64,000 bases of DNA from the NCBI RefSeq assembly GCF_002286735.1, contig NZ_NRTA01000012.1, positions 1-64,000 of the forward strand, given 5' to 3'. A program made the translations under genes and the position numbers. Shown in pieces: positions 34,489-43,961 of this stretch. The DNA is from Leptolyngbya sp. BC1307. Lineage in GTDB: Bacteria; Cyanobacteriota; Cyanobacteriia; Phormidesmidales; Phormidesmidaceae. Position 1 is the stretch's first letter; every line of letters begins with the position of its first letter. A model generated the notes under the pieces. That model had not been told where the DNA came from, did not search any database, and saw nothing but the letters and a program-made list of their open reading frames with translations.

Positions 34489-34683
34489 ATGAATCGCCAA
34501 TCTGTTGGAATCAAGCCAGAAACACGAAATCACAAGGGCTTCTTTATTCAAAACGCGGCCTATACTTTCGTTGAAATTGACAAGTCTGGCTGGGCTTTGA
34601 TCTGCGTTGATGATGCCGTATGCCATTACGTTGACCCTGATAATCTGCTAGGCGCAGAAGTCCATTTGAATGAAGCTGTATAG
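34489..34683 (+). CDS. Small conserved-type protein of unknown function
   Basis: This 64-residue protein reads GIKPETRNHKGFFIQNAAYT, then FVEIDKSGWALICVDDAVCH and YVDPDNLLGAEVHLNEAV. It looks like a compact beta-rich fold with no membrane segment. A near-ideal GGGAG sits 8 bases before the ATG and a perfect terminator follows, which supports it as a real single-gene unit. Confidence 0.65.
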   Translation: MNRQSVGIKPETRNHKGFFIQNAAYTFVEIDKSGWALICVDDAVCHYVDPDNLLGAEVHLNEAV

Positions 34684-34734
34684 GACTGCCCCTTAGTACA
34701 AAGGGTTTGTAATTTAATGATCATGCTCAGAAAG

Positions 34735-34766
34735 TGGCTGCTTCTCCGACGAAGCAGCCATCTTTT
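34735..34766 (+). terminator. Rho-independent terminator
   Basis: A perfect 10-bp stem TGGCTGCTTC (34735-34744)/GAAGCAGCCA (34751-34760), with a 6-base loop, is followed by TCTTTT. It ends the 34489-34683 gene. Confidence 0.9.
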
Positions 34767-34895
34767 GTAAGTATTTAATTTGTGAGCATTTAAACTAATA
34801 TCTGTGTAGTGCCGGTGTCTTGATTAACCTGGTTTGACGATCAGCATCGGGTCTCAAACAAGCGCCTTTTTCTTTGAAAAGATTTTGTTTTAACT

Positions 34896-35141
34896 ATGAA
34901 AGATCGCCTGCTCGATGGATTAAACACAGCGCTGATGTTTAATCTATTTTTTGTTTTATTCTGCTTTGTCTGGTTTGCTGTCGCTTTAATCGGACGCTCT
35001 ACCCACGTCGATTTGGGCTTTGACCTGTGGTACAGCCTGTGGGATCCGCTGATCATGCCAGCTATTGGTATTTTGATGGCCGGAGCCATCGTGAGCGGGG
35101 TCTCTAGCTGGGTAGGCAAAAAGTTCCTGAGAGATTCTTAG
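34896..35141 (+). CDS. Small two-helix membrane protein
   Basis: This 81-residue protein has hydrophobic helices at about 14-33 (MFNLFFVLFCFVWFAVALIG) and 50-70 (PLIMPAIGILMAGAIVSGVS) joined by a short loop (RSTHVDLGFDLWYSLWD) and ending in a basic tail. No family was recognised. It is convergent with yvcK, 24 bases apart. Confidence 0.6.
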   Translation: MKDRLLDGLNTALMFNLFFVLFCFVWFAVALIGRSTHVDLGFDLWYSLWDPLIMPAIGILMAGAIVSGVSSWVGKKFLRDS

Positions 35142-35165
35142 TGCGGCTATCTGAATGCCAAAGCG

Positions 35166-36497
35166 CTATTGCCAGCTGCCTCGGGTGCGCTCGTACCACT
35201 TCACCAGTACCCGTGCCAGTCGTTTGGGGTCGTGACGAACGGCGTGATTGGTTTCACTCATGACATTGGCAATGACAATGCGGCGGCCTGAATCGATCAC
35301 GGTTTTACGATCTAGCGTCACTGGTGTGGAACCTTCTTTGCGATAGCGCTCAATGGCTGCTTCGGAAGGCAGCTTTTTTTGGACTAAAACCGCATTGAAT
35401 AACGATCGTCCGCAGGCACGATCAATCGCCTGAATGTGATCAGATACCTGATAGCTCTGGGTTTCACCTGGCTCGGTCATAATGTTGCAGATATAGATGC
35501 AGGGAATGCGGCGGGCCGCGATCGCCTCTACTAGCTCTGGCACCAGCAGATTAGGAATGATGCTGGTGTACAGGCTGCCGGGGCCAATCACGATGTAGTC
35601 TGCGCCATTGATGGCTTCTACCGCCTGCGGCAGGGCGGGCGGCGCAGCGGGCAGACAGCCAATCTCGGTGATGCTGCCCCTGGCCTTAGTAATGTTTGAT
35701 TCGCCTTCGATCCGGCGACCGTCGCTGAGAGTGGCCCACAGGCTGACATCGCTCAGCGTTGCGGGCAATACCCGCCCTCGAATGGCCAATACCTGAGAGC
35801 TAGCGGCGATCGCCTTCTCCCAATCGCCCGTAATTTCATTCATTGCCGATAAAAACAGATTGCCAAAGCTGTGGCCGCTGAGCCCACTGCTCCCCTCAAA
35901 CCGATACTGAAAAAGCTCAGTTAGCAGTTTTTCCTCGTCGGCCAGGGCCGTCAGACAGTTGCGAATGTCACCGGGGGGAATGCCGCCCATCTCTCGCCGC
36001 AGTCGCCCGGATGAACCCCCATCGTCAGCGACCGTTACGATCGCCGTGATATTGGCGCTATAGTGCTTGAGCCCGCGCAGCAGCGTAGATAACCCAGTGC
36101 CGCCACCAATCACGACAATTCTGGGCCCCCGATGCAGGCGGCGATGGTTGGCAATGGCATCCCACAGATTGTCTTCGCCGTTGGCAGGCAGCAGCACTTC
36201 GGTAATCAATCCCAGCGTGCGGGTCTGCCCCCAAACAATCAGCAGTAGCCCGCCCAAGACTGCCAGCGGGCCGCTGACGTAGTTAGGCACTAGCTGAGTA
36301 ATCCAGTTGAGCAAATTGCCGACAAACCGCACCGTATAAAAGACCGGCGTCAGCTTTAGCCAGACCATGGTGCCAATGCCAACGGCAAAAATGCCGACCG
36401 CACTCAAAAACATCCAGCGTTTGACAAACAGGCCGGGCCTTAGCCATCTCATCCAGCGTTTGGGTCTGGTGTATAACTTTTTGTAGTTTGGGCGCAT
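35166..36497 (-). CDS. yvcK: YvcK-family (CofD-like) gluconeogenesis factor with N-terminal membrane helices
   Basis: This 443-residue protein has two N-terminal hydrophobic helices ([35 protein letters not shown]). The CofD-like domain follows: [61 protein letters not shown] and [12 protein letters not shown]. YvcK binds UDP-sugars and is required for growth on gluconeogenic carbon and for cell shape in Bacillus and mycobacteria. The membrane extension is typical of the cyanobacterial form. The start [15 protein letters not shown] is an ATG. Confidence 0.9.
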   Translation of the reverse strand: MRPNYKKLYTRPKRWMRWLRPGLFVKRWMFLSAVGIFAVGIGTMVWLKLTPVFYTVRFVGNLLNWITQLVPNYVSGPLAVLGGLLLIVWGQTRTLGLITEVLLPANGEDNLWDAIANHRRLHRGPRIVVIGGGTGLSTLLRGLKHYSANITAIVTVADDGGSSGRLRREMGGIPPGDIRNCLTALADEEKLLTELFQYRFEGSSGLSGHSFGNLFLSAMNEITGDWEKAIAASSQVLAIRGRVLPATLSDVSLWATLSDGRRIEGESNITKARGSITEIGCLPAAPPALPQAVEAINGADYIVIGPGSLYTSIIPNLLVPELVEAIAARRIPCIYICNIMTEPGETQSYQVSDHIQAIDRACGRSLFNAVLVQKKLPSEAAIERYRKEGSTPVTLDRKTVIDSGRRIVIANVMSETNHAVRHDPKRLARVLVKWYERTRGSWQ

Positions 36498-36883
36498 GAC
36501 GATAGCTAGCAGTGAGACCAGGCTGAAAAAAGCAGGATCCAGGCTCTGACGCAGGCGGGATCATGCCTTAGGGTTATACAGCAAAAGGGTTGGCAGTCGT
36601 TAGAGTTTACGGCAGGTAGCGAACCCTCAAGCGCTGCTGCTGTGGCCTCAGCCGCCGGTAGCTGCTCCCGATTGACAGCAGTTGACAGACATAAATTGAT
36701 AGTATTGATAGAGATTAGAAAGATCATCAAGCCCTATCTGGCTGTATGGGCCATCGGCCTCTTCACTCGGGTTTGGGTGAGGGCGTCTCAACTCACGGGA
36801 TTTTTAATATCTAAATCGCTCGACGGCGTTCAGTAGGATATAGATTAGGTGTTAGCCGACCTGGGTTCAATCGTTAGGTTCTC
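36498..36883. other. 386-bp intergenic region between divergent yvcK and mlaF-like genes
   Basis: No gene, tRNA or terminator is supported. Short open frames here lack coding character. The spacer must hold the two divergent promoters, but no convincing -10/-35 pair was seen. Confidence 0.5.
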
Positions 36884-37702
36884 ATGTTCTCATCTCACGC
36901 TGCCCCATTCGAGTCTCCCCGCGACAAAGTGCCTTTGATCGAGCTTCGGGGGATTTCTAAACAGTTTGGCAATACGCGCGTGCTAGACCGGATTGATTTT
37001 TCCCTGAATGCGGGCGAGGCGATCGCTATTATTGGGCCTTCAGGCACCGGCAAATCTACCATTCTGCGGATCATTGCTGGCCTGCTAGCCGCCGACGAGG
37101 GAGAGATTTGGGTAGGCGGTCAAAAGCGCCTTGGCCTGATCGAAGACGCGCCCGATCCCTTAGGAATTGGTATGGTCTTTCAGCAGGCTGCTCTATTTGA
37201 TTCGCTGACAGTTGCCGAGAATGTGGGTTTTTTACTCTATCAGCACTCTCGCCTCTCTCGCCGCGAGATTAAAAGGCTGGTCTCCGAAGCGCTAGCCATG
37301 GTCGGGCTTCCAGATGTTTCTAATAGCTACCCGGCTGAGCTATCGGGCGGTATGCGCAAGCGGGTGAGCTTTGCGCGGGCAGTGATGTCTAATCCGCATA
37401 AGCCGACTGACCGGCCCAGCTTGCTGCTGTACGATGAGCCGACAGCGGGGCTCGACCCCATTGCCTCAACGGTGATTGAGGACTTGATTCGAGAAATTCA
37501 CAGTGGTCAAGCCTGTAGCTCCTACTTGATCGTGACCCACCAGGAGAGCACCATTCGCCGTACGGCAGACTGGGTTGTCTTTCTCCACGCGGGGCGGGTG
37601 CAGTGGTTTGGCCGCGTTGATGAAATTGATTCAACTGACAACCCGTTTGTGCGTCAGTTTTTTAGCGCTCAAGTTGAAGGCCCCATTCATGTGGCAGGAT
37701 AA
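36884..37702 (+). CDS. mlaF: ABC transporter ATPase, MlaF-like lipid transport
   Basis: This 272-residue ATPase has Walker A GPSGTGKST near 52-60, Q-loop MVFQQAALFDSL, signature ELSGGMRKRVSFARA and Walker B LLLYDEPTAGLDP with a His switch in IVTHQES. The LSGGMRKR signature (rather than LSGGQ) is diagnostic for the Mla/Mce ATPases, which drive phospholipid transport between inner and outer membranes. The next gene is an MCE protein. The permease MlaE is not in this cluster and must be encoded elsewhere, as is usual in cyanobacteria. Confidence 0.9.
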   Translation: MFSSHAAPFESPRDKVPLIELRGISKQFGNTRVLDRIDFSLNAGEAIAIIGPSGTGKSTILRIIAGLLAADEGEIWVGGQKRLGLIEDAPDPLGIGMVFQQAALFDSLTVAENVGFLLYQHSRLSRREIKRLVSEALAMVGLPDVSNSYPAELSGGMRKRVSFARAVMSNPHKPTDRPSLLLYDEPTAGLDPIASTVIEDLIREIHSGQACSSYLIVTHQESTIRRTADWVVFLHAGRVQWFGRVDEIDSTDNPFVRQFFSAQVEGPIHVAG

Positions 37703-37758
37703 AAAACCAGGTCAGGAAGCGCATCGGTCAACCAGGCCAATCAAACTTTAGGAAACTC

Positions 37759-39123
37759 ATGCGGGCACGAACAATTCGGGAAGGTTCTGTGGGACTGCTG
37801 ATCTTATTAGGGATCGGCTTGTTTGGCGGTTTGGTGCTCTGGCTGCGAGGCTTCAACCCTACCAATCGTCCTTACCGGCTACTGGCTGAGTTTGACAATG
37901 CGACCGGTGTCCAGCTAGGGACACCGGTGCTCTATCGAGGCGTGCCTGTGGGCCGAGTAGCCTCAATTGCGCCGCTCTCTAATGGCGTAGAGGTGGGCTT
38001 AGAAATCACCCAAAAGGATCTGCGAATGCCCAACGATGTGCGGGTCGAAACGGTGGAGTCAGGGCTGATTGGGGAGATGTCGATTGAGATTACGCCGTTG
38101 GTTCGGCTAGCGACCAGTGCGGCTGAGATTAGCCCAACCGCAGAGGACTGCAATAGCGAGGTGATTCTCTGTGCGGGCGATCGCCTCATGGGCATTACCG
38201 GGCCAAGCTATGAAGAGCTGCTGCGCTCGGCAACCGAGGTCGCCGACTTGCTAGCTGACCCTGAGCTGATTGCTCAGCTCAAAGCCACTTTAGAAAACAT
38301 CTCGCAGACAACCAGCAATGCGGGCGAATTGGCTCAAGCCGCGACTGCGCTAACCCAGCAGGCCCAAGCTGAAATTGGCCCCCTTTCTGAGTCAGCCCAA
38401 GCGGCAGTCAATTCAGCGACGCGCACCGCTCGCCAGTTTGAGGGCACTGCGCAGCAGTTTTCGCTGACGGCTACAGATATCAACAGCCTGATTGGTGAAA
38501 ATCGCGGCACGCTGGTAGATACGCTGGGCAATGTACAAGCTGCCAGTGTGCAATTGCGGACTGCCGCCGATACGCTCGGGCCGACTTTTCAGAACGGAGA
38601 GCTAGTCAGAAATCTGGAGGCTTTAGTCAGCAACGCGGCAGCGGCAACGACCGACTTGCAGGCGGTGACGGCTTCGCTCAATACGCCCGCTAACTTAGTG
38701 CTGCTTCAGCAGACGTTAGAGTCTGCCCGAGATGCGCTGGCCAGCGCCCAAAAAGTCATGGCCGATGTTGATGAAATTACCGGCGACCCGGCAGTTCGCG
38801 AGCAGCTGCGTAACTTAATCAATGGCTTAGGCGATCTGGTTTCATCCACGCAGTCTCTAGAGCAGCAGTCTGAAGTTGCCCGCGTGCTGGCCCCCTTTGG
38901 TCAAACGGCGGCTCAAACGGCAGACCAAACGGCGGCTAACCGCGAATCTCGCCCTGCCAGCTCGGGGCCGGTAGCTGACGTTGCCCGTACCAATTCTGAT
39001 CAGCCTGCCAATCAGTTGGTGCTGGTCTTTGATGGAGAGCGCTACATTCTCAAGCAGCAGGTCGCTGAGGGGGTGCGTCCGGGCGTTGATAGTCGCCGAA
39101 ATAAGGGAGTTGCCCGAGACTGA
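37759..39123 (+). CDS. mlaD: MCE-domain protein, MlaD-like
   Basis: An N-terminal transmembrane helix (GSVGLLILLGIGLFGGLVLWL) anchors an MCE domain (YRLLAEFDNATGVQLGTPVLYRG, VGRVASIAPLSNGVEVGLEIT). A long helical region follows (repeated Gln/Ala/Thr helices, about residues 150-350), then a disordered tail (AQTADQTAANRESRPASSG). MCE hexamers form the periplasmic lipid tunnel fed by MlaE/MlaF. A long coiled C-terminal region is common in cyanobacterial and chloroplast (TGD2) homologues. AGGAAA lies before the ATG. It is separated from mlaF by 56 bases. Confidence 0.9.
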   Translation: MRARTIREGSVGLLILLGIGLFGGLVLWLRGFNPTNRPYRLLAEFDNATGVQLGTPVLYRGVPVGRVASIAPLSNGVEVGLEITQKDLRMPNDVRVETVESGLIGEMSIEITPLVRLATSAAEISPTAEDCNSEVILCAGDRLMGITGPSYEELLRSATEVADLLADPELIAQLKATLENISQTTSNAGELAQAATALTQQAQAEIGPLSESAQAAVNSATRTARQFEGTAQQFSLTATDINSLIGENRGTLVDTLGNVQAASVQLRTAADTLGPTFQNGELVRNLEALVSNAAAATTDLQAVTASLNTPANLVLLQQTLESARDALASAQKVMADVDEITGDPAVREQLRNLINGLGDLVSSTQSLEQQSEVARVLAPFGQTAAQTADQTAANRESRPASSGPVADVARTNSDQPANQLVLVFDGERYILKQQVAEGVRPGVDSRRNKGVARD

Positions 39124-39175
39124 TAATGAGACTGATAGTCTGGCTGGCCCTTTTCTGCACTAGCGCGGTTAGCCC

Positions 39176-39811
39176 TTAGCCATCGGCCTCAGCCGTGCGC
39201 ATGTCCCACGGCACGATAGAGAAGAAAAACAGGGTCAGCCCCATGACCAATCCGCTGATCAAAAACTGTGAGCCTGGCTGTAGACAGAGCCAAACCATCG
39301 CCAAGCCATGAACCCCGCTAGCCGCGCTAAAGCAGTGCGATCGCATTCCCCAAGCCATCGCCCCATATCCTACAGCGCACAGGGCCAGCCACAGCACGCA
39401 CAAATTCGCCAAGATCACCCCGACACCGCCAAAAATACCGCCAGCGGTGACGATCATGCCAGCCATCATCAGCACGGCCCAAAGACAAACGACCCATCGC
39501 AGCCTGGCTTCGCAAGCAATCAGCCAGGTGAGTCCGGCGGTGCCCGCAATGCCTGCGCCAGTCAAAGCCGCGTCGATGACGGCTTGGGTTGTCCAGCTCA
39601 GCTGTGAAAATTCGCCCAAGGAGAAAACTGCCAGTGCGATCGCTCCCCACAGGACAAAAGCTTGGTCAAGCTCGCTCAGGTGAAACCAGTGGCGCAGATG
39701 AGCAAACCGTCGCCTCAGCTCATGAGATCTCAATGGTCTTGTGAGATCTTGCAAACTGAGGGCTTCAGTATCAGATGACAGGGCTGAGGTGATCAGGTCA
39801 AAAGAAGTCAT
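39176..39811 (-). CDS. Polytopic membrane protein of unknown function
   Basis: This 211-residue protein has a ~45-residue soluble N-terminus (SLQDLTRPLRSHELRRRFAH) and about five or six hydrophobic helices (FVLWGAIALAVFSLGEF, AALTGAGIAGTAGLTWLIA, WVVCLWAVLMMAGMIVTAGGIFGGVGVIL, FLISGLVMGLTLFFFSIV). No transport signature was found. It is convergent with mlaD and divergent from the ABC-2 exporter genes. Confidence 0.68.
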   Translation of the reverse strand: MTSFDLITSALSSDTEALSLQDLTRPLRSHELRRRFAHLRHWFHLSELDQAFVLWGAIALAVFSLGEFSQLSWTTQAVIDAALTGAGIAGTAGLTWLIACEARLRWVVCLWAVLMMAGMIVTAGGIFGGVGVILANLCVLWLALCAVGYGAMAWGMRSHCFSAASGVHGLAMVWLCLQPGSQFLISGLVMGLTLFFFSIVPWDMRTAEADG

Positions 39812-39938
39812 GCTGGCCGATGTTGCCTATTTACTACGCTGACCCGATTGATTAAGAATGCTTAACAGTCGGGTAGTTATAGAATTGTAACAGAATATTA
39901 AAAGAGTGTTATTTTCTATCATATATCTGGGAGCACTT

Positions 39939-40079
39939 ATGCGCTTCGAATCTCTTCGTCAGCGCCCATGTCTCTGGTCCTTCTATCTGGTTCTTCTATC
40001 TGGCGCTAGAGACTATCCAGCCCGCCTACCAGCTCAGGCGCGTTACCATGGCTCTTGGCCCCTGTTTAATTTAAGATGA
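39939..40079 (+). CDS. Possible 46-residue leader ORF overlapping the ABC ATPase start
   Basis: An ATG at 39939, with GGGAG 7 bases upstream, opens a 46-codon frame (MRFESLRQRPCLWSFYLVLL...) whose TGA shares bases with the ATG of the ABC ATPase (ATGA at 40076-40079). It contains a 13-bp tandem duplication (39973-39998, one mismatch). Stop/start overlap and a Shine-Dalgarno favour translation, which could couple expression of the exporter. The peptide has no recognised family, and chance is not excluded. Confidence 0.4.
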   Translation: MRFESLRQRPCLWSFYLVLLSGARDYPARLPAQARYHGSWPLFNLR

Positions 40080-41140
40080 CGCCTCCCGATATTTCTATTC
40101 CCTCATCTGCGACTGCTGCTGGAGGCGATCGCTCAGCCAATATGCCAAATCAGCGGCCAGTTCAGAACTTAGAGGCGTCTTCAGCAGCGACCAGCTTGCC
40201 AGCGCTCGATGCTCATCAATTAAGAAAGCGCTATGGCCGAGGGAAGCGACAATTTGAGGCAGTACGCGGTGTTTCGCTGACGATTTTGCCGGGGCAGGTA
40301 CTGGCGTTCTTGGGGCCGAATGGCGCAGGTAAGACAACGACGATCAAAATGATTGCTGGCCTGATTCGCCCGGATGCGGGCTGGGTAAGGATTGCGGGCT
40401 GCGACCCGCACCGGCAGCCGCAGGCGCTGCGAGGTGTAGGCGCTGTATTAGAAGGCAATCGCAACCTGTACTGGCGGCTGACCCCTTTAGAGAACTTGGA
40501 GTACTTTGGCGTGCTGCGGCAGGTGCCTCGGCGAGCGGCCAGAGATCGCGGTCAGGCGCTGCTAAAGGAGTTTGGCCTGTGGGATAAGCGGCAGGTGCCG
40601 GTACAAAAGCTCTCTAGAGGAATGCAGCAAAAGCTGGCGATCGCCGTTGCCCTAATCCACCAGCCTAAGCTGCTGCTGCTCGACGAACCCACGCTAGGGC
40701 TAGACGTAGAAGCAGGAGAAACCGTAAAGGGTTTGGTGCGACAGGTGGCCGCTTCTGGCTGCGCGGTTTTGCTGACGACCCACCAGCTTAACGTGGCCGA
40801 AGAACTCTCTGACCGGGTGGCGGTGATTCGCCAGGGTGAGATTGTCGCCGAGCAGCAGACTCAGGATTTAATTCGGCAGTTTTCAAAGGCGATGACCTAC
40901 CAAATTGAGTTTGAAGGAGAGTTAGCGGCGCGCCAAAAAGATGCCATTGTCCGGCTAGGTGCGACGGTGAGCGATCGCTACATTCACTATCACCCAAGTG
41001 ACCAGCCGCCAGAGACGCTGCCATCCTCTGCCACGCTCTACAAAATTTTGAGCCTTCTAGACCCTCTGCCACTGGTAGAAGTGCGCCAGGATCGGGCTGA
41101 TTTGACCGACGTATTTTTGCAGCTTGTGCGCAATGATTGA
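40076..41140 (+). CDS. ABC exporter ATPase (ABC-2/DrrA type)
   Basis: This 354-residue protein has a ~50-residue disordered N-terminus, then Walker A GPNGAGKTT near 82-90, Q-loop GAVLEGNRNLYWRLTPLENLEYFG, signature KLSRGMQQKLAIAVAL, Walker B LLLLDEPTLGLD and the His switch LTTHQLN. A C-terminal 70-residue domain follows. The ATPase class matches DrrA/NodI-type exporters of drugs, lipids or polysaccharides. It overlaps the permease start by 8 bases. The substrate cannot be told from sequence. Confidence 0.9.
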   Translation: MTPPDISIPSSATAAGGDRSANMPNQRPVQNLEASSAATSLPALDAHQLRKRYGRGKRQFEAVRGVSLTILPGQVLAFLGPNGAGKTTTIKMIAGLIRPDAGWVRIAGCDPHRQPQALRGVGAVLEGNRNLYWRLTPLENLEYFGVLRQVPRRAARDRGQALLKEFGLWDKRQVPVQKLSRGMQQKLAIAVALIHQPKLLLLDEPTLGLDVEAGETVKGLVRQVAASGCAVLLTTHQLNVAEELSDRVAVIRQGEIVAEQQTQDLIRQFSKAMTYQIEFEGELAARQKDAIVRLGATVSDRYIHYHPSDQPPETLPSSATLYKILSLLDPLPLVEVRQDRADLTDVFLQLVRND

Positions 41141-41906
41141 TCTACTGATTGGCGAATTTAAGCGCACTTGGGTGCAGACGCTGCGGTATCCCACGGAGGT
41201 GGTCGGCGGCATTGTCATTCTGACGACGGTGTTTTACGGCATTTTCTTAAGCACTCAATATATGGCAGGGCCAGCCAGCACCTTTGGCGACCGGCTCGAT
41301 GCGGTAGTCGTGGGCTATGTGATCTGGACGCTGGTGCTCTATATCGTCAATGACATTGCCAACAATCTGCAGCAGGAGGCGCAAACCGGCACGTTAGAGC
41401 AGGTGTTTCTCTCCCCATTTGGCGCTCCACGGGTCTTTCTGGCGCGGGCGATCGCCAGTCTGACGCTGCGACTATTGCTGATCTTGATCGTGCTGGCCAT
41501 CATCATTGCGATGACGGGCAGCCAGCTCGCCTTTCCAGCGCTACTGCTGCTGCCGCTATCGACCCTGCTCTTAAGCGCTTACGGGCTGGCCTTCTTCATC
41601 GGCTCTTTTGCCCTGGTCTTTAAGAAAGTGCAGCAGCTTCTAGGTCTATTTCAGTTTGTGCTGCTATTTTTGCTCGCCGCCCCAACAGAAGACTGGAGCG
41701 GCCCGGCCCGGTGGGTGGCTCACCTGCTGCCGATTTTGCCGAGTACGGGTCTGCTGCGTGACCTGATGGCTAGAGAGCAGCCGCTGGATTGGGGAATGTG
41801 GGCGATCGCGCTGGCCAATGGCATCGTCTACTTCACGCTAGGCACGCTCGTCTTTCGCTGGGCCGAGCGGCAGGCTAAGCGCCAGGGCACGCTGGGCGGC
41901 TACTAA
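41133..41906 (+). CDS. ABC-2 type membrane permease
   Basis: This 257-residue protein has six hydrophobic helices in the ABC-2 arrangement (VVGGIVILTTVFYGIFLST, VVVGYVIWTLVLYIVNDIA, LRLLLILIVLAIIIAMTG, LLLPLSTLLLSAYGLAFFIG, LGLFQFVLLFLLAAP, ALANGIVYFTLGTLVFRW), including the NLQQEAQTGTLEQVFLSP segment typical of the family. It pairs with the ATPase at 40076 to form an exporter. ATG 41133 is taken as start. An in-frame TTG lies three codons before it. Confidence 0.88.
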   Translation: MIDLLIGEFKRTWVQTLRYPTEVVGGIVILTTVFYGIFLSTQYMAGPASTFGDRLDAVVVGYVIWTLVLYIVNDIANNLQQEAQTGTLEQVFLSPFGAPRVFLARAIASLTLRLLLILIVLAIIIAMTGSQLAFPALLLLPLSTLLLSAYGLAFFIGSFALVFKKVQQLLGLFQFVLLFLLAAPTEDWSGPARWVAHLLPILPSTGLLRDLMAREQPLDWGMWAIALANGIVYFTLGTLVFRWAERQAKRQGTLGGY

Positions 41907-41925
41907 ACTGCCCCCTCCGCTGCTA

Positions 41926-42588
41926 TCAAACCTGTTGAATCCAGCTGCGCACCGCTCGAATCACCTGATTTTCACCCTGAGTCTGTCGCAGCGTCAAAAA
42001 ATCATTGAGCCGGTCTGCGGTTAGCTGTGGCAAGGCGACACTTGTTTCGGTTTTCGCGTAATCATTTGCCTGCAGCTGATAGATTTCTAGTCCCTGTCGC
42101 TTGGTATATCGCCAGACTTCAGAGATTCCTAATGTCTGGTAAATCGCCATGCGCTGGTTTGAAGGGCTGGTAATATCCACTTCAATTACCAAATCGGGCG
42201 GTAAGTCTGGCGGAATCTCAGGATCTAGACCCTCTAATCTATAGGCATTTTGAATGTAAAAGCCGGTGTCTGGCTCAGCCCCTTTTTCCAAGTCATCGCG
42301 CTCTAGCGTAGTTGAGCCGACGTTGATTACTTCCAACCCTAGTTCTTCGGTTAGGGTCGCCACAATGCGAGCCAACAGCCGATTGACAATCTCATGAAAT
42401 TTAGAAGGCACTTTTAGCGTGAGTACCCCTTGGTTGTAAGCAACCCGCGCTGCCCGATGGTCGCCCATATCAGCTAACACGGCTTGATAGGTCTGCCAGC
42501 TGATATGAGATAACACCACTGTTTGAGTGAGCTGACCGTCAAAATTATCCAGGTCAAGCTCGCTAGCTTGGGTAGATAGCATCACCAT
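41926..42588 (-). CDS. Uma2-family (DUF820) nuclease-fold protein
   Basis: This 220-residue protein has the Uma2 pattern: a beta strand with YNQGVLTLKVPSKFHEIVNRLLARIV, GAEPDTGFYIQN (acidic residue of the PD-(D/E)xK core) and PDLVIEVDITSPSNQRM, whose E-x-D completes the active site. Uma2 proteins are very abundant in cyanobacteria, often in multi-gene families. Function is unproven. It lies alone, convergent with the ABC-2 genes. Confidence 0.88.
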   Translation of the reverse strand: MVMLSTQASELDLDNFDGQLTQTVVLSHISWQTYQAVLADMGDHRAARVAYNQGVLTLKVPSKFHEIVNRLLARIVATLTEELGLEVINVGSTTLERDDLEKGAEPDTGFYIQNAYRLEGLDPEIPPDLPPDLVIEVDITSPSNQRMAIYQTLGISEVWRYTKRQGLEIYQLQANDYAKTETSVALPQLTADRLNDFLTLRQTQGENQVIRAVRSWIQQV

Positions 42589-42665
42589 GACAAGCGCTTT
42601 TTATGAGGTGAGTTAATCCTAACGCTGATGAGCGATCGCTTTCCAGCAACATAGGACGACTCACC

Positions 42666-43961
42666 CTACCGATTATCCCATTCATCGGCGGCATCGGCGA
42701 CGGCCTGGTCAACAGTTTTGTCGCCTAGCATGGCGGCTTGCAAATTGTCGTAGATAATCTTTTGTAGCTCTTTCACGTCTTCCATCGCCGGAATTAAAAC
42801 GGCGGCATCGTCTAGCTGACTAGCGCTAACAGAGCGGGCGACTTCTACAGGCGTTGCGTCCGGCGGCACATCGGTAAAGTAGCTGTCTTCCATTGCCCCG
42901 ACTGTAGAGGGTAGCACGTTAGCGGCTTTGGCAAAAGAAAGCTGATTGGCGTCGTTCGTCACGTAGGTAGCAAACTTCAGCGCCGCTGCTTCTACATCCG
43001 TTGCCTGTGGAATCACCAGATCCATCGCGGCGACGTTCTTTTTGCCGGTGCTGCCGCTAATTTGCGGCGCGCTCTTAGTGGCAGCGGCAATATCTGGGGC
43101 ATTGGTGGCGATGGTATCGAGAAACTCTGCGCCCGATGCTAATATCGCCGTCTCACCCGACTGATAGAGCTGAATCGCCTGCTGGTGACCCTGCGTCAGC
43201 ACTTCTTTAGGCAGCAGCTCCTGCTGATAGAGATCCGTCCAATACTGAAATACCTGCTTGCCTGCTGGCGTATTAAAAGCAGCGTTGCCTTCGTCATCTA
43301 CCAGCGGCACCCCCATCTGAATAAACGACTGCAGCACATCAGCCGCGTCCTCTGGCACAAAGCTGATAAAGAAAGCGTATTTGCCCGTTTCTTCTTTAAT
43401 CTGCTTCGCGACTGCCGCCAGTTCTTCAAAAGTGGCGGGCGGTTCAGCAATGCCTGCGGCCTGAAAGATATCTGTGTTGTACAGCGTCACTCGGGCGGTG
43501 AGATACCAGGGAAAGCCAAAGCTGTCGCCATTCAGCTGAGTGGCCTGCCAAACTTTGGGCAGGTAAACAGCCTGCTCCGCTTCTGAGAGTTTGTCATCTA
43601 ATGTAAGCCAAGCGCCTTTAGCCGCTAGCTGAGAGGCAAAGTTGGGGTTGAGATTGACCACATCCGGCGCGTTGCCAGCCGAGACCGCCGCCAAAATTTT
43701 GGTCTCCATATCCGCCCAGGGCACATCGACCCACTTCACCGTGATGTCCGGATTTTCTGCCTCAAAGTCGGCAATCAGCTGGTTGAAATAGTCGTCAAAC
43801 TTAGGCGAAAGCTGCATCGTCCAAAATTCGACTTCGGCTGTGCCTGCGCTCTCGCCTGTAGCCTCGTCGGAGGGAGCATTGCCGCAGCTAATCAGCCAGG
43901 TTGAGAGTAGCCCCACTAAGACCAGGGCCAAAAACCGTTTCCAATGGCGAATTAAAAACAT
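42666..43961 (-). CDS. Sugar-type ABC transporter solute-binding lipoprotein (family 1)
   Basis: This 431-residue protein begins with a lipoprotein signal (FLALVLVGLLSTWLISC, with lipid-bearing Cys at ~27). The mature part has family 1 features: AEVEFWTMQLSPKFDDYFNQLI, NPDITVKWVDVPWADMETKI and GNAPDVVNLNPNFASQLAAKG. Such proteins deliver sugars or sugar alcohols such as trehalose or glucosylglycerol to MalFG-like permeases. No permease or ATPase gene is near, so it is an orphan in this window. Confidence 0.9.
   Translation of the reverse strand: MFLIRHWKRFLALVLVGLLSTWLISCGNAPSDEATGESAGTAEVEFWTMQLSPKFDDYFNQLIADFEAENPDITVKWVDVPWADMETKILAAVSAGNAPDVVNLNPNFASQLAAKGAWLTLDDKLSEAEQAVYLPKVWQATQLNGDSFGFPWYLTARVTLYNTDIFQAAGIAEPPATFEELAAVAKQIKEETGKYAFFISFVPEDAADVLQSFIQMGVPLVDDEGNAAFNTPAGKQVFQYWTDLYQQELLPKEVLTQGHQQAIQLYQSGETAILASGAEFLDTIATNAPDIAAATKSAPQISGSTGKKNVAAMDLVIPQATDVEAAALKFATYVTNDANQLSFAKAANVLPSTVGAMEDSYFTDVPPDATPVEVARSVSASQLDDAAVLIPAMEDVKELQKIIYDNLQAAMLGDKTVDQAVADAADEWDNR

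Noticed and set aside
36498-36883. tRNA-like GGTTCAATC near 36867
   Set aside because: No acceptor stem, D-arm or anticodon arm could be built in the flanking bases.
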